Source: a bacterium
GTDB taxonomy: Archaea > Thermoproteota > Nitrososphaeria > Nitrososphaerales > Nitrososphaeraceae
DNA length: 7,532 nucleotides
NCBI GenBank assembly: GCA_014381105.1
Contig: JACMIO010000153.1
Coordinates: 1 to 7,532, forward strand
Reading direction: 5' to 3'
In this document: piece by piece, positions 1-5,519 of the stretch
Layout of the letters: every line of letters starts with the position of its first letter
Numbering within the stretch: position 1 is the stretch's first letter
The notes under the pieces: model-generated
The model's database searches: none
Told to the model about the DNA's origin: nothing
What the model saw: the letters and a program-made list of their open reading frames with translations, nothing else
Translations under genes and position numbers: made by a program

Positions 1-96
1 ACCTCTATTCGACAAGTAATCACTGTAAAGGGTCAGAATATCCTCTTCGTCTTCAATTATCATAATTTTAAGGCTTTTGTTTTGTGACTCTCCCAT
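1..96 (-). CDS. Two-component response regulator, N-terminal fragment (receiver domain start)
   Basis: Reading leftward from an ATG at 96 there are 32 open codons up to the window edge, so the gene is cut and most of it lies outside. Residues 9-21 (LKIMIIEDEEDIL) are the classic first strand and acidic pocket of a CheY-like receiver domain: a hydrophobic strand ending in E-D-E (residues 15-17), which binds Mg2+ next to the phospho-accepting Asp. The helix beginning DILTLYSDYLSNRG also fits the family. The phospho-acceptor Asp, the conserved Lys and any output domain are beyond the edge, so the target and partner kinase cannot be named. The ATG was chosen because the receiver fold normally begins within about ten residues of the start. 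A TATA-like element lies about 45 bases upstream, which would give a short leader. The acidic-pocket call is firm despite the short length. Confidence 0.8.
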   Translation of the reverse strand, partial: MGESQNKSLKIMIIEDEEDILTLYSDYLSNRG

Positions 97-132
97 GATA
101 ATCTCACGTCCACTTGACGCGTATTGGTATAT

Positions 133-156
133 CCTGTTCAATATAGTATATACAGG
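133..156 (-). promoter_or_regulatory. Candidate promoter with imperfect inverted repeat upstream of the response regulator
   Basis: Seen directly: CCTGT (133-137) and ACAGG (152-156) are complementary arms, and inside them ATATA (141-145) and TATAT (147-151) pair around a central G, giving a nested palindrome interrupted by three bases (TCA) on one side. On the minus strand the centre reads GTATATACTATATTG and resembles an archaeal TATA box. A start about 25 bases downstream would leave a leader of roughly 25 bases before the ATG at 96. A palindrome on a TATA box could be an operator, but in AT-rich DNA both could arise by chance. Confidence 0.35.
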
Positions 157-215
157 TTCAACTTTGCTCTAAGTGTTATAAGTCTTATTGGTCTTAATAA
201 AACAGAACTTTCGAA

Positions 216-344
216 TTGATAATAATATTGGAGAAGGACAAAATAACTCCTGAAGTAAGAAATAAGTTACTTAAAAAAGGACTGTCACTAATTGGAATAT
301 CGGATAAAGAAATAATATTTAGGAAGTTAAAACGTTACTTTTGA
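216..344 (+). CDS. Possible small or remnant ORF, 42 codons, TTG start
   Basis: The plus strand has an open frame from TTG at 216 to TGA at 342-344, with an in-frame TAA just upstream at 196-198. It contains no ATG; TTG at 216 or at 228 are the only plausible starts. The predicted product is short, lysine-rich and probably helical, ending in a basic tail (RKLKRYF). It resembles the C-terminal end of a larger protein more than random sequence. A TATA-like TTATAAG at 176-182 lies a suitable distance upstream, and a weak hairpin followed by four T lies 29 bases downstream. I do not recognise a family. It may be a real small protein, the remnant of a decayed gene, or chance. Confidence 0.2.
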   Translation: MIIILEKDKITPEVRNKLLKKGLSLIGISDKEIIFRKLKRYF

Positions 345-372
345 TAATAAATTAGACTGTACAGCGAATCAG

Positions 373-391
373 ATTTGTGTTAACAAATTTT
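373..391 (+). terminator. Weak hairpin plus short T-run after the small ORF
   Basis: ATTTGT (373-378) and ACAAAT (383-388) form a perfect 6-bp inverted repeat around GTTA, and the sequence from 388 reads TTTT. The stem is almost all A-T, so stability is poor. Archaeal termination depends mainly on the T-run, which is only four long here. This is a possible terminator for any plus-strand transcript of the 216-344 ORF and nothing stronger. Confidence 0.18.
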
Positions 392-409
392 CCAGACCTA
401 TTGTATAAT

Positions 410-424
410 TCTGACATTGTCAGA
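410..424. repeat. Perfect 15-base palindrome TCTGACA-T-TGTCAGA
   Basis: TCTGACA (410-416) and TGTCAGA (418-424) are exact reverse complements around a single T. A one-base centre is too tight for an RNA hairpin loop, so a binding site for a dimeric DNA-binding protein is the more natural reading. The half-site with one extra base, TGTCAGAT, recurs exactly at 740-747 on the other side of the tRNA gene, inside another palindromic cluster. The function is inferred and the regulator unknown. Confidence 0.4.
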
Positions 425-586
425 TCCATGTCTATCTATTTCTTTTTGAATATCTAGATCTTCTTGTTTCATCCGCCTTGATACCGTACATAAACCGAGT
501 ATATGCGTCCTGTTGGTGATTGTGCTGGGTTTGAATCTGCACAGCATATTATGAGGGTAAGGTCCTAATAAACACACGTTATCGTT

Positions 587-661
587 CGGGCCCAGAGGGA
601 CTTGAACCCTCGACCAACTGCTCCGCAGGCAGCCATTCTATCCAAACTGAACTATGGGCCC
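587..661 (-). tRNA. tRNA-Arg (anticodon GCG)
   Basis: The minus strand folds into a complete 75-base cloverleaf. The acceptor stem GGGCCCA/TGGGCCC is a perfect 7 bp with discriminator G73 at 587. T8 and A9 are present. The D stem is GTTC/GAAT, and the D loop contains the GG pair followed by A20, a known arginine identity base in bacteria. The anticodon stem is GCTGC/GCAGT with loop CTGCGGA, giving anticodon GCG at positions 34-36. The variable loop is five bases ending in C48. The T stem is GAGGG/CCCTC with loop TTCAAGT. It decodes CGC and, because archaea lack inosine-34, also CGU. The CCA tail is not encoded (the next bases are AAC) and there is no intron. Its own TATA box lies about 25 bases upstream, so it is probably a single-gene transcript starting close to the mature 5' end. 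Confidence 0.95.
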
Positions 662-680
662 CTTAATGTCTAATCATAAT

Positions 681-690
681 TCCTTATATG
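681..690 (-). promoter_or_regulatory. TATA box of the tRNA-Arg gene
   Basis: The minus strand reads CATATAAGGA, centred about 25 bases before the mature tRNA 5' end at 661. That is the archaeal TATA-to-start distance, implying transcription starts at or within a few bases of the tRNA and leaves little or no 5' leader for RNase P. The placement relative to an unambiguous tRNA makes this the best-supported promoter in the window. Confidence 0.6.
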
Positions 691-716
691 AACTAGTTGT
701 GTAATTTTGGACAATT

Positions 717-749
717 TTATCTGAGAACTCAGACAAGTATGTCAGATAA
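717..749. promoter_or_regulatory. Nested palindromes between the tRNA and methionine synthase promoters
   Basis: Three exact inverted repeats interlock here. TTATCTGA (717-724) pairs with TCAGATAA (742-749). TCTGAG (720-725) pairs with CTCAGA (728-733) around AA. GACA (732-735) pairs with TGTC (740-743) around AGTA. All use the same TCTGA/TCAGA core. The cluster sits between two divergent TATA boxes (681-690 and 774-781), about 25 bases upstream of the latter, which suits an activator or repressor site for the methionine genes. The regulator is not identifiable from sequence alone. Confidence 0.4.
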
Positions 750-773
750 TATGTTAATTGCATTTTCTCAAAC

Positions 774-781
774 AATATATG
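774..781 (+). promoter_or_regulatory. metH: TATA-like box upstream of the methionine synthase genes
   Basis: AATATATG is centred about 41 bases before the ATG at 819. With the usual archaeal spacing, transcription would start near 803 and leave a leader of about 15 bases without a Shine-Dalgarno sequence. The surrounding DNA is AT-rich, so the exact box is uncertain. A leader this short leaves no room for a cobalamin or SAM riboswitch. Confidence 0.4.
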
Positions 782-818
782 TAGATAACTTTGATTAATC
801 ATTGTAATCCGAAATAAA

Positions 819-1763
819 ATGACCAATACCTTCCTAGATGAAATCAAGAACCACATACTCCTATTTGATGGCGCAATGGGTACTGAAATTCAGAAACTTA
901 AACCAAAAGCAGAGGACTTTCCAAATAATAAAGATGGATTTAATGATGGACTTGTATTGTCTAAACCAGAATGGATTAAAAATATCCATAGAAGTTATTT
1001 AGAAGCTGGTTCGGACTGCATAGAGACAAATACCTTTGGAAGTAACCAAATAAAGCTCCAAGAATATGGATTTGGTGAACAAACAGTATCAATAAATAAA
1101 TCGGCTGCAGAGCTTGCAAGAAGTGTGATTAAGGAATTTGGAAATGGAGAAAAATTCGTAGTTGGATCAATGGGTCCCACAGGATATCTGCCAAGCTCAA
1201 ATGATCCTGATCTTGGGAATGTTCCACTAAACACAATTATTGAGGCTTTCGAATTGCAGGCCCAAGGACTAATACAAGGAGGTGTTGATGTTCTACTTAT
1301 AGAAACAAGTCAAGATATATTGGAAGTTAAATTGGCGATAATAGGATCTTTCAATGCTATGGAAAAAATTGGTAAAAAAGCAGCAATAATATCTAATGTA
1401 ACTTTGGATAAATATGGCAAGATGTTGCTTGGCACAAACGTCCAGTCAGCATATACAACCGTAAGCGACATGGGGGTTTCTGTTTTTGGATTGAATTGCT
1501 CTACCGGACCTGTTGAAATGGAATCAAGTATAAGGTGGTTAGATGAGCAAAACGAATTGCCCATTTTAGTCATGCCAAACGCAGGAATGCCAATTAACGA
1601 AGGCGGCAATGCAGTCTACAAGATGACCTCAAAAGACATGTCTCATCATCTTGGGGAATTCTTACTTAAATACAAGAAAGTGAGAATGATAGGAGGTTGC
1701 TGTGGAACAACCCCTGAACATATCAGAGAGCTCAAAAGTACATTAAAATCGTATAACTTATAA
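819..1763 (+). CDS. metH: Homocysteine-binding module of split cobalamin-dependent methionine synthase
   Basis: This 314-aa protein is the homocysteine S-methyltransferase (Hcy) domain as a stand-alone polypeptide. It binds and activates homocysteine through zinc so that its thiolate can take the methyl group from methylcobalamin. The family signatures are present: DGAMGT at 17-22, ETNTFGSN at 69-76, the first zinc cysteine in GLNCSTGP (C227), and the paired zinc cysteines in GGCCGTTPEH (C294, C295). All three zinc ligands are therefore intact. The length matches the N-terminal domain of E. coli MetH (about 350 aa) with no room for further modules. ATG at 819 is the first in-frame start after TGA at 792-794. 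The next gene supplies the pterin, cobalamin and reactivation modules 34 bases downstream in a different frame, so the two are separate proteins of one enzyme. Related families (betaine- or S-methylmethionine-homocysteine methyltransferase) are less likely given that neighbour. Confidence 0.9.
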   Translation: MTNTFLDEIKNHILLFDGAMGTEIQKLKPKAEDFPNNKDGFNDGLVLSKPEWIKNIHRSYLEAGSDCIETNTFGSNQIKLQEYGFGEQTVSINKSAAELARSVIKEFGNGEKFVVGSMGPTGYLPSSNDPDLGNVPLNTIIEAFELQAQGLIQGGVDVLLIETSQDILEVKLAIIGSFNAMEKIGKKAAIISNVTLDKYGKMLLGTNVQSAYTTVSDMGVSVFGLNCSTGPVEMESSIRWLDEQNELPILVMPNAGMPINEGGNAVYKMTSKDMSHHLGEFLLKYKKVRMIGGCCGTTPEHIRELKSTLKSYNL

Positions 1764-1797
1764 TTCACAAATAATCAATTACCAATATCACCATTAA

Positions 1798-4317
1798 ATG
1801 GACTTAAAACATGTACCCCGCGTTAGTTCAGCGCTAAAGGCTGTAGATTTAATTCAAATTCCTCCACCTCTAATAATAGGTGAGCGTCTAAACACACAGG
1901 GTTCGAAAAAAGCCAAGAGACTAGTACTATCGGATGATTTTGATGGCCTAATAGATCTTGGTAGAGACCAAGTAAATGATGGTGCGCACTGTATTGACGT
2001 CTGTGTAGCAACAACCGAAAGGTCCGATGAACTTGAATTTATGAAAAAATTGGTAAAAAGATTAAGCCTAGAAATCGAAGCTCCTTTGGTAATTGACTCT
2101 ACAGACCCTAAAGTAATAACCGATGCGATTAGTCAAATTCCGGGAAGACCAATCATTAATTCAATCAACCTCGAAGGAGACGGTTCACGTTTCCATGCAC
2201 TTGCCCCAATCATGGCAAAATTTGGTATTCCAGCGATTTCCATGTGTATAGGACCAAAAGGGATGGCCAAGACATCCGATGATAAAATTATGGTAGCAAA
2301 GTTACTGTTCGATACTGGCAAGAAATATGGATTAAAACCATGGCAGTTTATTTTTGATGTACTTACCTTCACACTAGCAACCGGAGAGCAAGAATATGCC
2401 AATTCTGCAGTTGAAACTTTGAAGGGCATTTCTTTAGTGAAAAAGGAAATTCCAGGTTGTTTTACCACTCTTGGGTTAAGCAACATTAGCTTCGGACTTC
2501 CTCCGAACGCCAGAAAAATAATCAATTCGGTATTCTTACATCATGCTCTTAAAGCAGGACTTGATGCCGTGATTATTAACGCAAAGGACATAATCCCGAT
2601 AGGAGAAATAAAAGAGGAACAGATCAAGCTTGCTGAAGATCTCATTTTTAATAGACATGTTAACGCTCTTTCTGACTTAATCTACTATTTTGAAAATAAG
2701 AATGTTACAGTATCTAAGAATGATCGAACACTGGAAGAAATAGACAAGGATTGGAGTTTTGACAAACGTTGTTACCATCGTATAGTAAATCGTATAAAAG
2801 AGGGGATTGAAGCCGATGTAGTAGGAGCAATTGCCGGCAAACTCGAAAAAAAATTAGATGTAAATGTCGAAAATATTCAAAAAGAGGATATGCTTAGGCA
2901 GCACCCAGAATTGACACATGAAGCAGCAGTTCAAACTCTAAATGAAGTATTACTTCCGGCGATGAAGGAAGTAGGGGATAAGTTTGGGGCTGGAGAGTTA
3001 ATTTTACCATTTGTATTAAAATCAGCAGAATGTATGAAATCTGCAGTATCGGAATTAGAGAAATACCTAATCAAGAAACAAGGAGTAAGCAAAGGTAAGC
3101 TAGTTTTATGTACGGTGTACGGTGATGTTCATGACATAGGTAAAAATCTTGTAAAAACAATTTTGACAAATAATGGATATACGGTTTATGATCTTGGTAA
3201 ACAAGTTCCAATTCAACAAATTATAGATAAAATTGAGGAAGTGCAAGCTGACGCGGTAGGTTTGTCTGCATTACTGGTTTCTACTTCTAAACAAATGCAG
3301 TTCTTTATCGAAAAGGCGAGGGAACTTGATCTAAAGATTCCGGCTCTGTGTGGAGGTGCTGCCATTAATAGTGATTACATTAATCGAATTGCAAAAGGCG
3401 ATGAGGTGTACAAGGCAGGAGTATTCTATTGTAAAACAGCCTTTGATGGATTAAATGTAATGAACAAATTGAGATCTCCAGAAAGGGATAAGTTCGTTGA
3501 AGAATGGAATAGCAAAATCAGTAAGTTCAATGAAAGGAAAATAGCTGGTATAAAAACTGATATAGATTCGCCAGTTAATCAGATAATACCCGTATCACCA
3601 CCAGTTGCACCTCATTTAGATAAACCAATAATACTAAAACCTTCGGAAATCGATCTTGAGGAAGTTTGGAGCTATTTGAATAAAAAATCTCTTTTTGTTC
3701 TCTCGTGGGGTATAAGAGGAAAATCTGCATCAAAGATAGGTGACCCAGAATCATTGTTACTAGAATGGAAAAAGAAAGTAATTAATGAGGATCTCTTCTC
3801 ACCAAGTGTAGTATATTGCTACTTTAGATGTAACAATCAAGGTAATAACCTTGTTGTTGAATCAAATAAACAGGGTGAAGTCGTTTTTGAATTTCCAAGA
3901 TCTTCAAAACCAAAACACTTGTGCATTACAGACTACTTTGGTAAACAAGATACTGTAGCTTTTCAAGTAGTTTCAGTCGGTCAAAAAACTGTTTCAAAAA
4001 TTGAAGAGCTAAATTCAACTAATAATTATACAGACGCCTACTATCTTCATGGCCTGGCGGTAGAAACTGCCGAAGCACTTGCAGAATGGGTCCATCATAG
4101 AATAAGAAAGGAATTAAATATTGACAGAAATAGAGGTCTGAGATATAGTTGGGGATATCCAAGTTGTCCTGATATCATGCAGCATTATTTGGTATGGAAA
4201 TTAATTGATCCTACCAGATGTGGAATAGGTCTAACTTCTGCAGGTCAGATAACTCCTGAATACTCTACTGCTGCCATAGTAGTTCATCATCCTGATGCAG
4301 AATATTTTATACTATAG
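1798..4317 (+). CDS. metH: Methionine synthase, pterin-, cobalamin- and AdoMet-binding modules
   Basis: This 839-aa cytosolic protein equals bacterial MetH without its Hcy domain. Residues 20-310 form the pterin-binding barrel (GERLNTQGSKKAKRLV at 28-43; DVLTFTLATG at 187-196) that accepts the methyl-pterin. Residues 330-425 are the four-helix cobalamin cap (VGDKFGAGELILPFVLKSA at 392-410). Residues 434-555 are the B12-binding Rossmann domain, with GDVHDIGKN at 442-450 whose H445 should be the lower cobalt ligand, and GLS at 488-490. Residues 615-839 are the AdoMet reactivation domain, including R782-x-x-x-G786-Y787 in RYSWGYPSCPD and the terminal HPDAEYF. This last domain is shorter than in E. 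coli and ends just after HPDxxY. An in-frame TAA ends immediately before the ATG, so the start is fixed. A TATA-like CTTATAATT at 1757-1765 could be an internal promoter. Co-transcription with the Hcy gene is likely. Whether the pterin is folate or methanopterin cannot be read from sequence. Confidence 0.93.
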   Translation: MDLKHVPRVSSALKAVDLIQIPPPLIIGERLNTQGSKKAKRLVLSDDFDGLIDLGRDQVNDGAHCIDVCVATTERSDELEFMKKLVKRLSLEIEAPLVIDSTDPKVITDAISQIPGRPIINSINLEGDGSRFHALAPIMAKFGIPAISMCIGPKGMAKTSDDKIMVAKLLFDTGKKYGLKPWQFIFDVLTFTLATGEQEYANSAVETLKGISLVKKEIPGCFTTLGLSNISFGLPPNARKIINSVFLHHALKAGLDAVIINAKDIIPIGEIKEEQIKLAEDLIFNRHVNALSDLIYYFENKNVTVSKNDRTLEEIDKDWSFDKRCYHRIVNRIKEGIEADVVGAIAGKLEKKLDVNVENIQKEDMLRQHPELTHEAAVQTLNEVLLPAMKEVGDKFGAGELILPFVLKSAECMKSAVSELEKYLIKKQGVSKGKLVLCTVYGDVHDIGKNLVKTILTNNGYTVYDLGKQVPIQQIIDKIEEVQADAVGLSALLVSTSKQMQFFIEKARELDLKIPALCGGAAINSDYINRIAKGDEVYKAGVFYCKTAFDGLNVMNKLRSPERDKFVEEWNSKISKFNERKIAGIKTDIDSPVNQIIPVSPPVAPHLDKPIILKPSEIDLEEVWSYLNKKSLFVLSWGIRGKSASKIGDPESLLLEWKKKVINEDLFSPSVVYCYFRCNNQGNNLVVESNKQGEVVFEFPRSSKPKHLCITDYFGKQDTVAFQVVSVGQKTVSKIEELNSTNNYTDAYYLHGLAVETAEALAEWVHHRIRKELNIDRNRGLRYSWGYPSCPDIMQHYLVWKLIDPTRCGIGLTSAGQITPEYSTAAIVVHHPDAEYFIL

Positions 4318-4340
4318 ATAAACTAAGATTTCAGAGATAA

Positions 4341-4664
4341 ATGACAATCAACGATTTCATCCTCTCATGTGCTACTGACGATGTACCAGGATACTTTACT
4401 TATGAGGGTGAAAACATGCTTATTGTTCAGTCCAAAGAAGGTGCACAAAATAACAGAAATGATTTTGAAAAGATTGAGGAATTTATTAGTGCATTGATTT
4501 CACATGAATCTCTGCATGTCGTGATAGGAAAATTAGTAGATGGTCAGATTTCCGATTCCTTAGATGACCTTGAAATTGTTGTAGAAAGATTTGGTAAAAA
4601 ATACCAAGTCAGTCTAAACAATATGTTCTTTTCAACAGACTCTAGTGGAATTATTACAAGCTAA
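4341..4664 (+). CDS. Uncharacterised 107-aa protein with an HExxH motif
   Basis: I cannot assign this gene to a named family. The protein is small, acidic and soluble, with no signal peptide or membrane segment. A predicted helix at about 40-64 carries H55-E56-S57-L58-H59, in the setting LISHESLHVV. This fits the extended zincin pattern: uncharged residues around HExxH and hydrophobic residues after it. Acidic residues that could be a third metal ligand follow at D75, D76, E78 and E82. The spacing of 16-23 residues is compatible with small gluzincin-like or related metal-binding folds. No NExxSD motif is visible, so a peptidase call would be over-reach. The gene starts 23 bases after the large methionine synthase gene on the same strand. 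A TATA-like TTTTATAC at 4305-4312, inside the end of that gene, might also drive it separately. A role connected with methionine or cobalamin is only suggested by position. Confidence 0.8.
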   Translation: MTINDFILSCATDDVPGYFTYEGENMLIVQSKEGAQNNRNDFEKIEEFISALISHESLHVVIGKLVDGQISDSLDDLEIVVERFGKKYQVSLNNMFFSTDSSGIITS

Positions 4665-4682
4665 TACATACTCTTGTTACTA

Positions 4683-5513
4683 TTAATTGGTGCAGGCAGC
4701 TTTTAATGATTTAACATAATTCCTTAAATTATTCTGTAACTGAATGATACTACCATCTTTATTGCCATTTATCTTCTTGATTATGGCGCTTCCGACTATT
4801 ACAGCGTCAGCACCATAATTTGACATGAGTTTTACGTGATCTGGAGTACTTATTCCAAATCCTACAGAAATGTTTTTTTTATTGGAGCTTAGTTTTTTTA
4901 TGTTCTTAATAGCAGTAAGAGTATATTTATTAAAAGAATTTCTCATCCCAGTGGTACCAAAAACGGAAACTACGTAGACAAAACCAGTTGATACAGCTAA
5001 TGTTTTTTTGATTCTTAAGTTTGATGTATTTGGTGCGACAAGAAAGATTGATGCAAGTTCAAGATTCTTTGAATATTCTAAATATTTCTTTGATTCGTCA
5101 ATTGTCATATCAGGTAAAATAAAGCCATCTGTTCCAGCCTCCTTTGCCATCTCCATGAATTGCCTGAATCCATTTTTTTGTAAAATATTGGAATATGTCA
5201 TAATTACTATTGGAAGATCCGGATATCTTTTTCTCGTCTTTCTTATCAGATTCAAACATATCTGTGGAGTAACTCCTTTCTGCAATGCCCTAAATGACGC
5301 TTCTTGAATTACTGGTCCGTCTGCGATTGGGTCTGAAAAAGGAATTCCAATTTCAATAATATCAGCGCCCCCATCAACAATTGATGAAATTATTCTCTCA
5401 CAGGCTATTGGATTAGGATAACCACCCATAATGTAGCATATGAGACCTTTTTGCTTCTTTGCCTTTAATTGGTAGAATTTTTTTTCAATTCTATTGTTCT
5501 GTAAATAAGACAC
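4683..5513 (-). CDS. trpA: Tryptophan synthase alpha subunit
   Basis: This 276-aa subunit cleaves indole-3-glycerol phosphate to indole and glyceraldehyde 3-phosphate and passes the indole to TrpB. It is a complete TIM barrel. GGYPNP is at 30-35. EIGIPFSDPIADGP at 54-67 holds both catalytic acids (E54 and D65, matching E49 and D60 of the Salmonella enzyme). VYVVSVFGTTG at 179-189 carries Y180, the counterpart of Tyr175, and the flexible loop. The phosphate-binding GFGIS (218-222) and VGSAI (240-244) close the barrel. The start is GTG at 5513-5511; the only in-frame codons between it and the trpB stop are TAA and CAA, so no earlier start is possible. The next Met, at residue 29, would delete the first helix. 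It ends 18 bases from the convergent HExxH gene. The gene is unusually rich in A-runs of seven or eight on the coding strand. Confidence 0.96.
   Translation of the reverse strand: MSYLQNNRIEKKFYQLKAKKQKGLICYIMGGYPNPIACERIISSIVDGGADIIEIGIPFSDPIADGPVIQEASFRALQKGVTPQICLNLIRKTRKRYPDLPIVIMTYSNILQKNGFRQFMEMAKEAGTDGFILPDMTIDESKKYLEYSKNLELASIFLVAPNTSNLRIKKTLAVSTGFVYVVSVFGTTGMRNSFNKYTLTAIKNIKKLSSNKKNISVGFGISTPDHVKLMSNYGADAVIVGSAIIKKINGNKDGSIIQLQNNLRNYVKSLKAACTN
4873..4899 (+). terminator. Candidate oligo-T terminators for the methionine genes, antisense to trpA
   Basis: On the plus strand there are runs of eight T (4873-4880) and seven T (4893-4899), about 210 bases beyond the stop of the HExxH gene. 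Archaeal RNA polymerase terminates mainly at such tracts in the non-template strand. The 18 bases between the convergent stop codons hold no terminator, so these are the first strong candidates for plus-strand transcripts. They also encode Lys/Asn codons of trpA, so composition alone could explain them. Confidence 0.3.
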
Positions 5514-5519
5514 TTGTTA

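Larger units (their letters stand above)
345..586. other. Non-coding stretch between the small ORF and the tRNA
   Basis: I see no convincing gene in these roughly 240 bases. It contains a weak hairpin (373-388), an exact 7-base-arm palindrome (410-424) and a near-palindrome, GAATATCTAGATCTTC (448-463), with one mismatched pair. A 49-codon minus-strand frame from ATG at 547 to TAG at 398 lies downstream of the tRNA on the same strand, but nothing supports translation of it. No oligo-T tract suitable for terminating the tRNA transcript stands out directly beyond its 3' end. Confidence 0.5.

Noticed and set aside
520..545. Minus-strand stretch GATTCAAACC resembling a tRNA T-arm, possibly an att-site duplicate of the neighbouring tRNA.
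   Set aside because: Its stem pairs at only three of five positions and it does not copy the 3' end of tRNA-Arg. No integrase or flanking duplicate was found.
398..547. Minus-strand 49-codon ORF (ATG at 547, TAG at 398) just after the tRNA.
   Set aside because: No recognisable domain, no promoter of its own, and no clear start context. It also overlaps the palindromes of a region with no other coding evidence, so chance is the simplest reading.
503..568. Plus-strand 21-codon ORF beginning ATG CGT CCT.
   Set aside because: Too short, with no supporting signals or recognisable motif.
782..818. Cobalamin or SAM riboswitch in front of the methionine synthase genes.
   Set aside because: The probable leader is about 15 bases, and no B12-box or SAM-riboswitch-like folding elements are visible.
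674..856. Minus-strand 60-codon ORF across the tRNA/methionine intergenic region.
   Set aside because: It runs through two likely promoters and into the start of the homocysteine module on the opposite strand, and its protein has no recognisable features.
995..2525. Several minus-strand ORFs of 63-130 codons opposite the methionine synthase genes.
   Set aside because: They lie fully within strongly conserved coding sequence on the other strand and are shadows of it.
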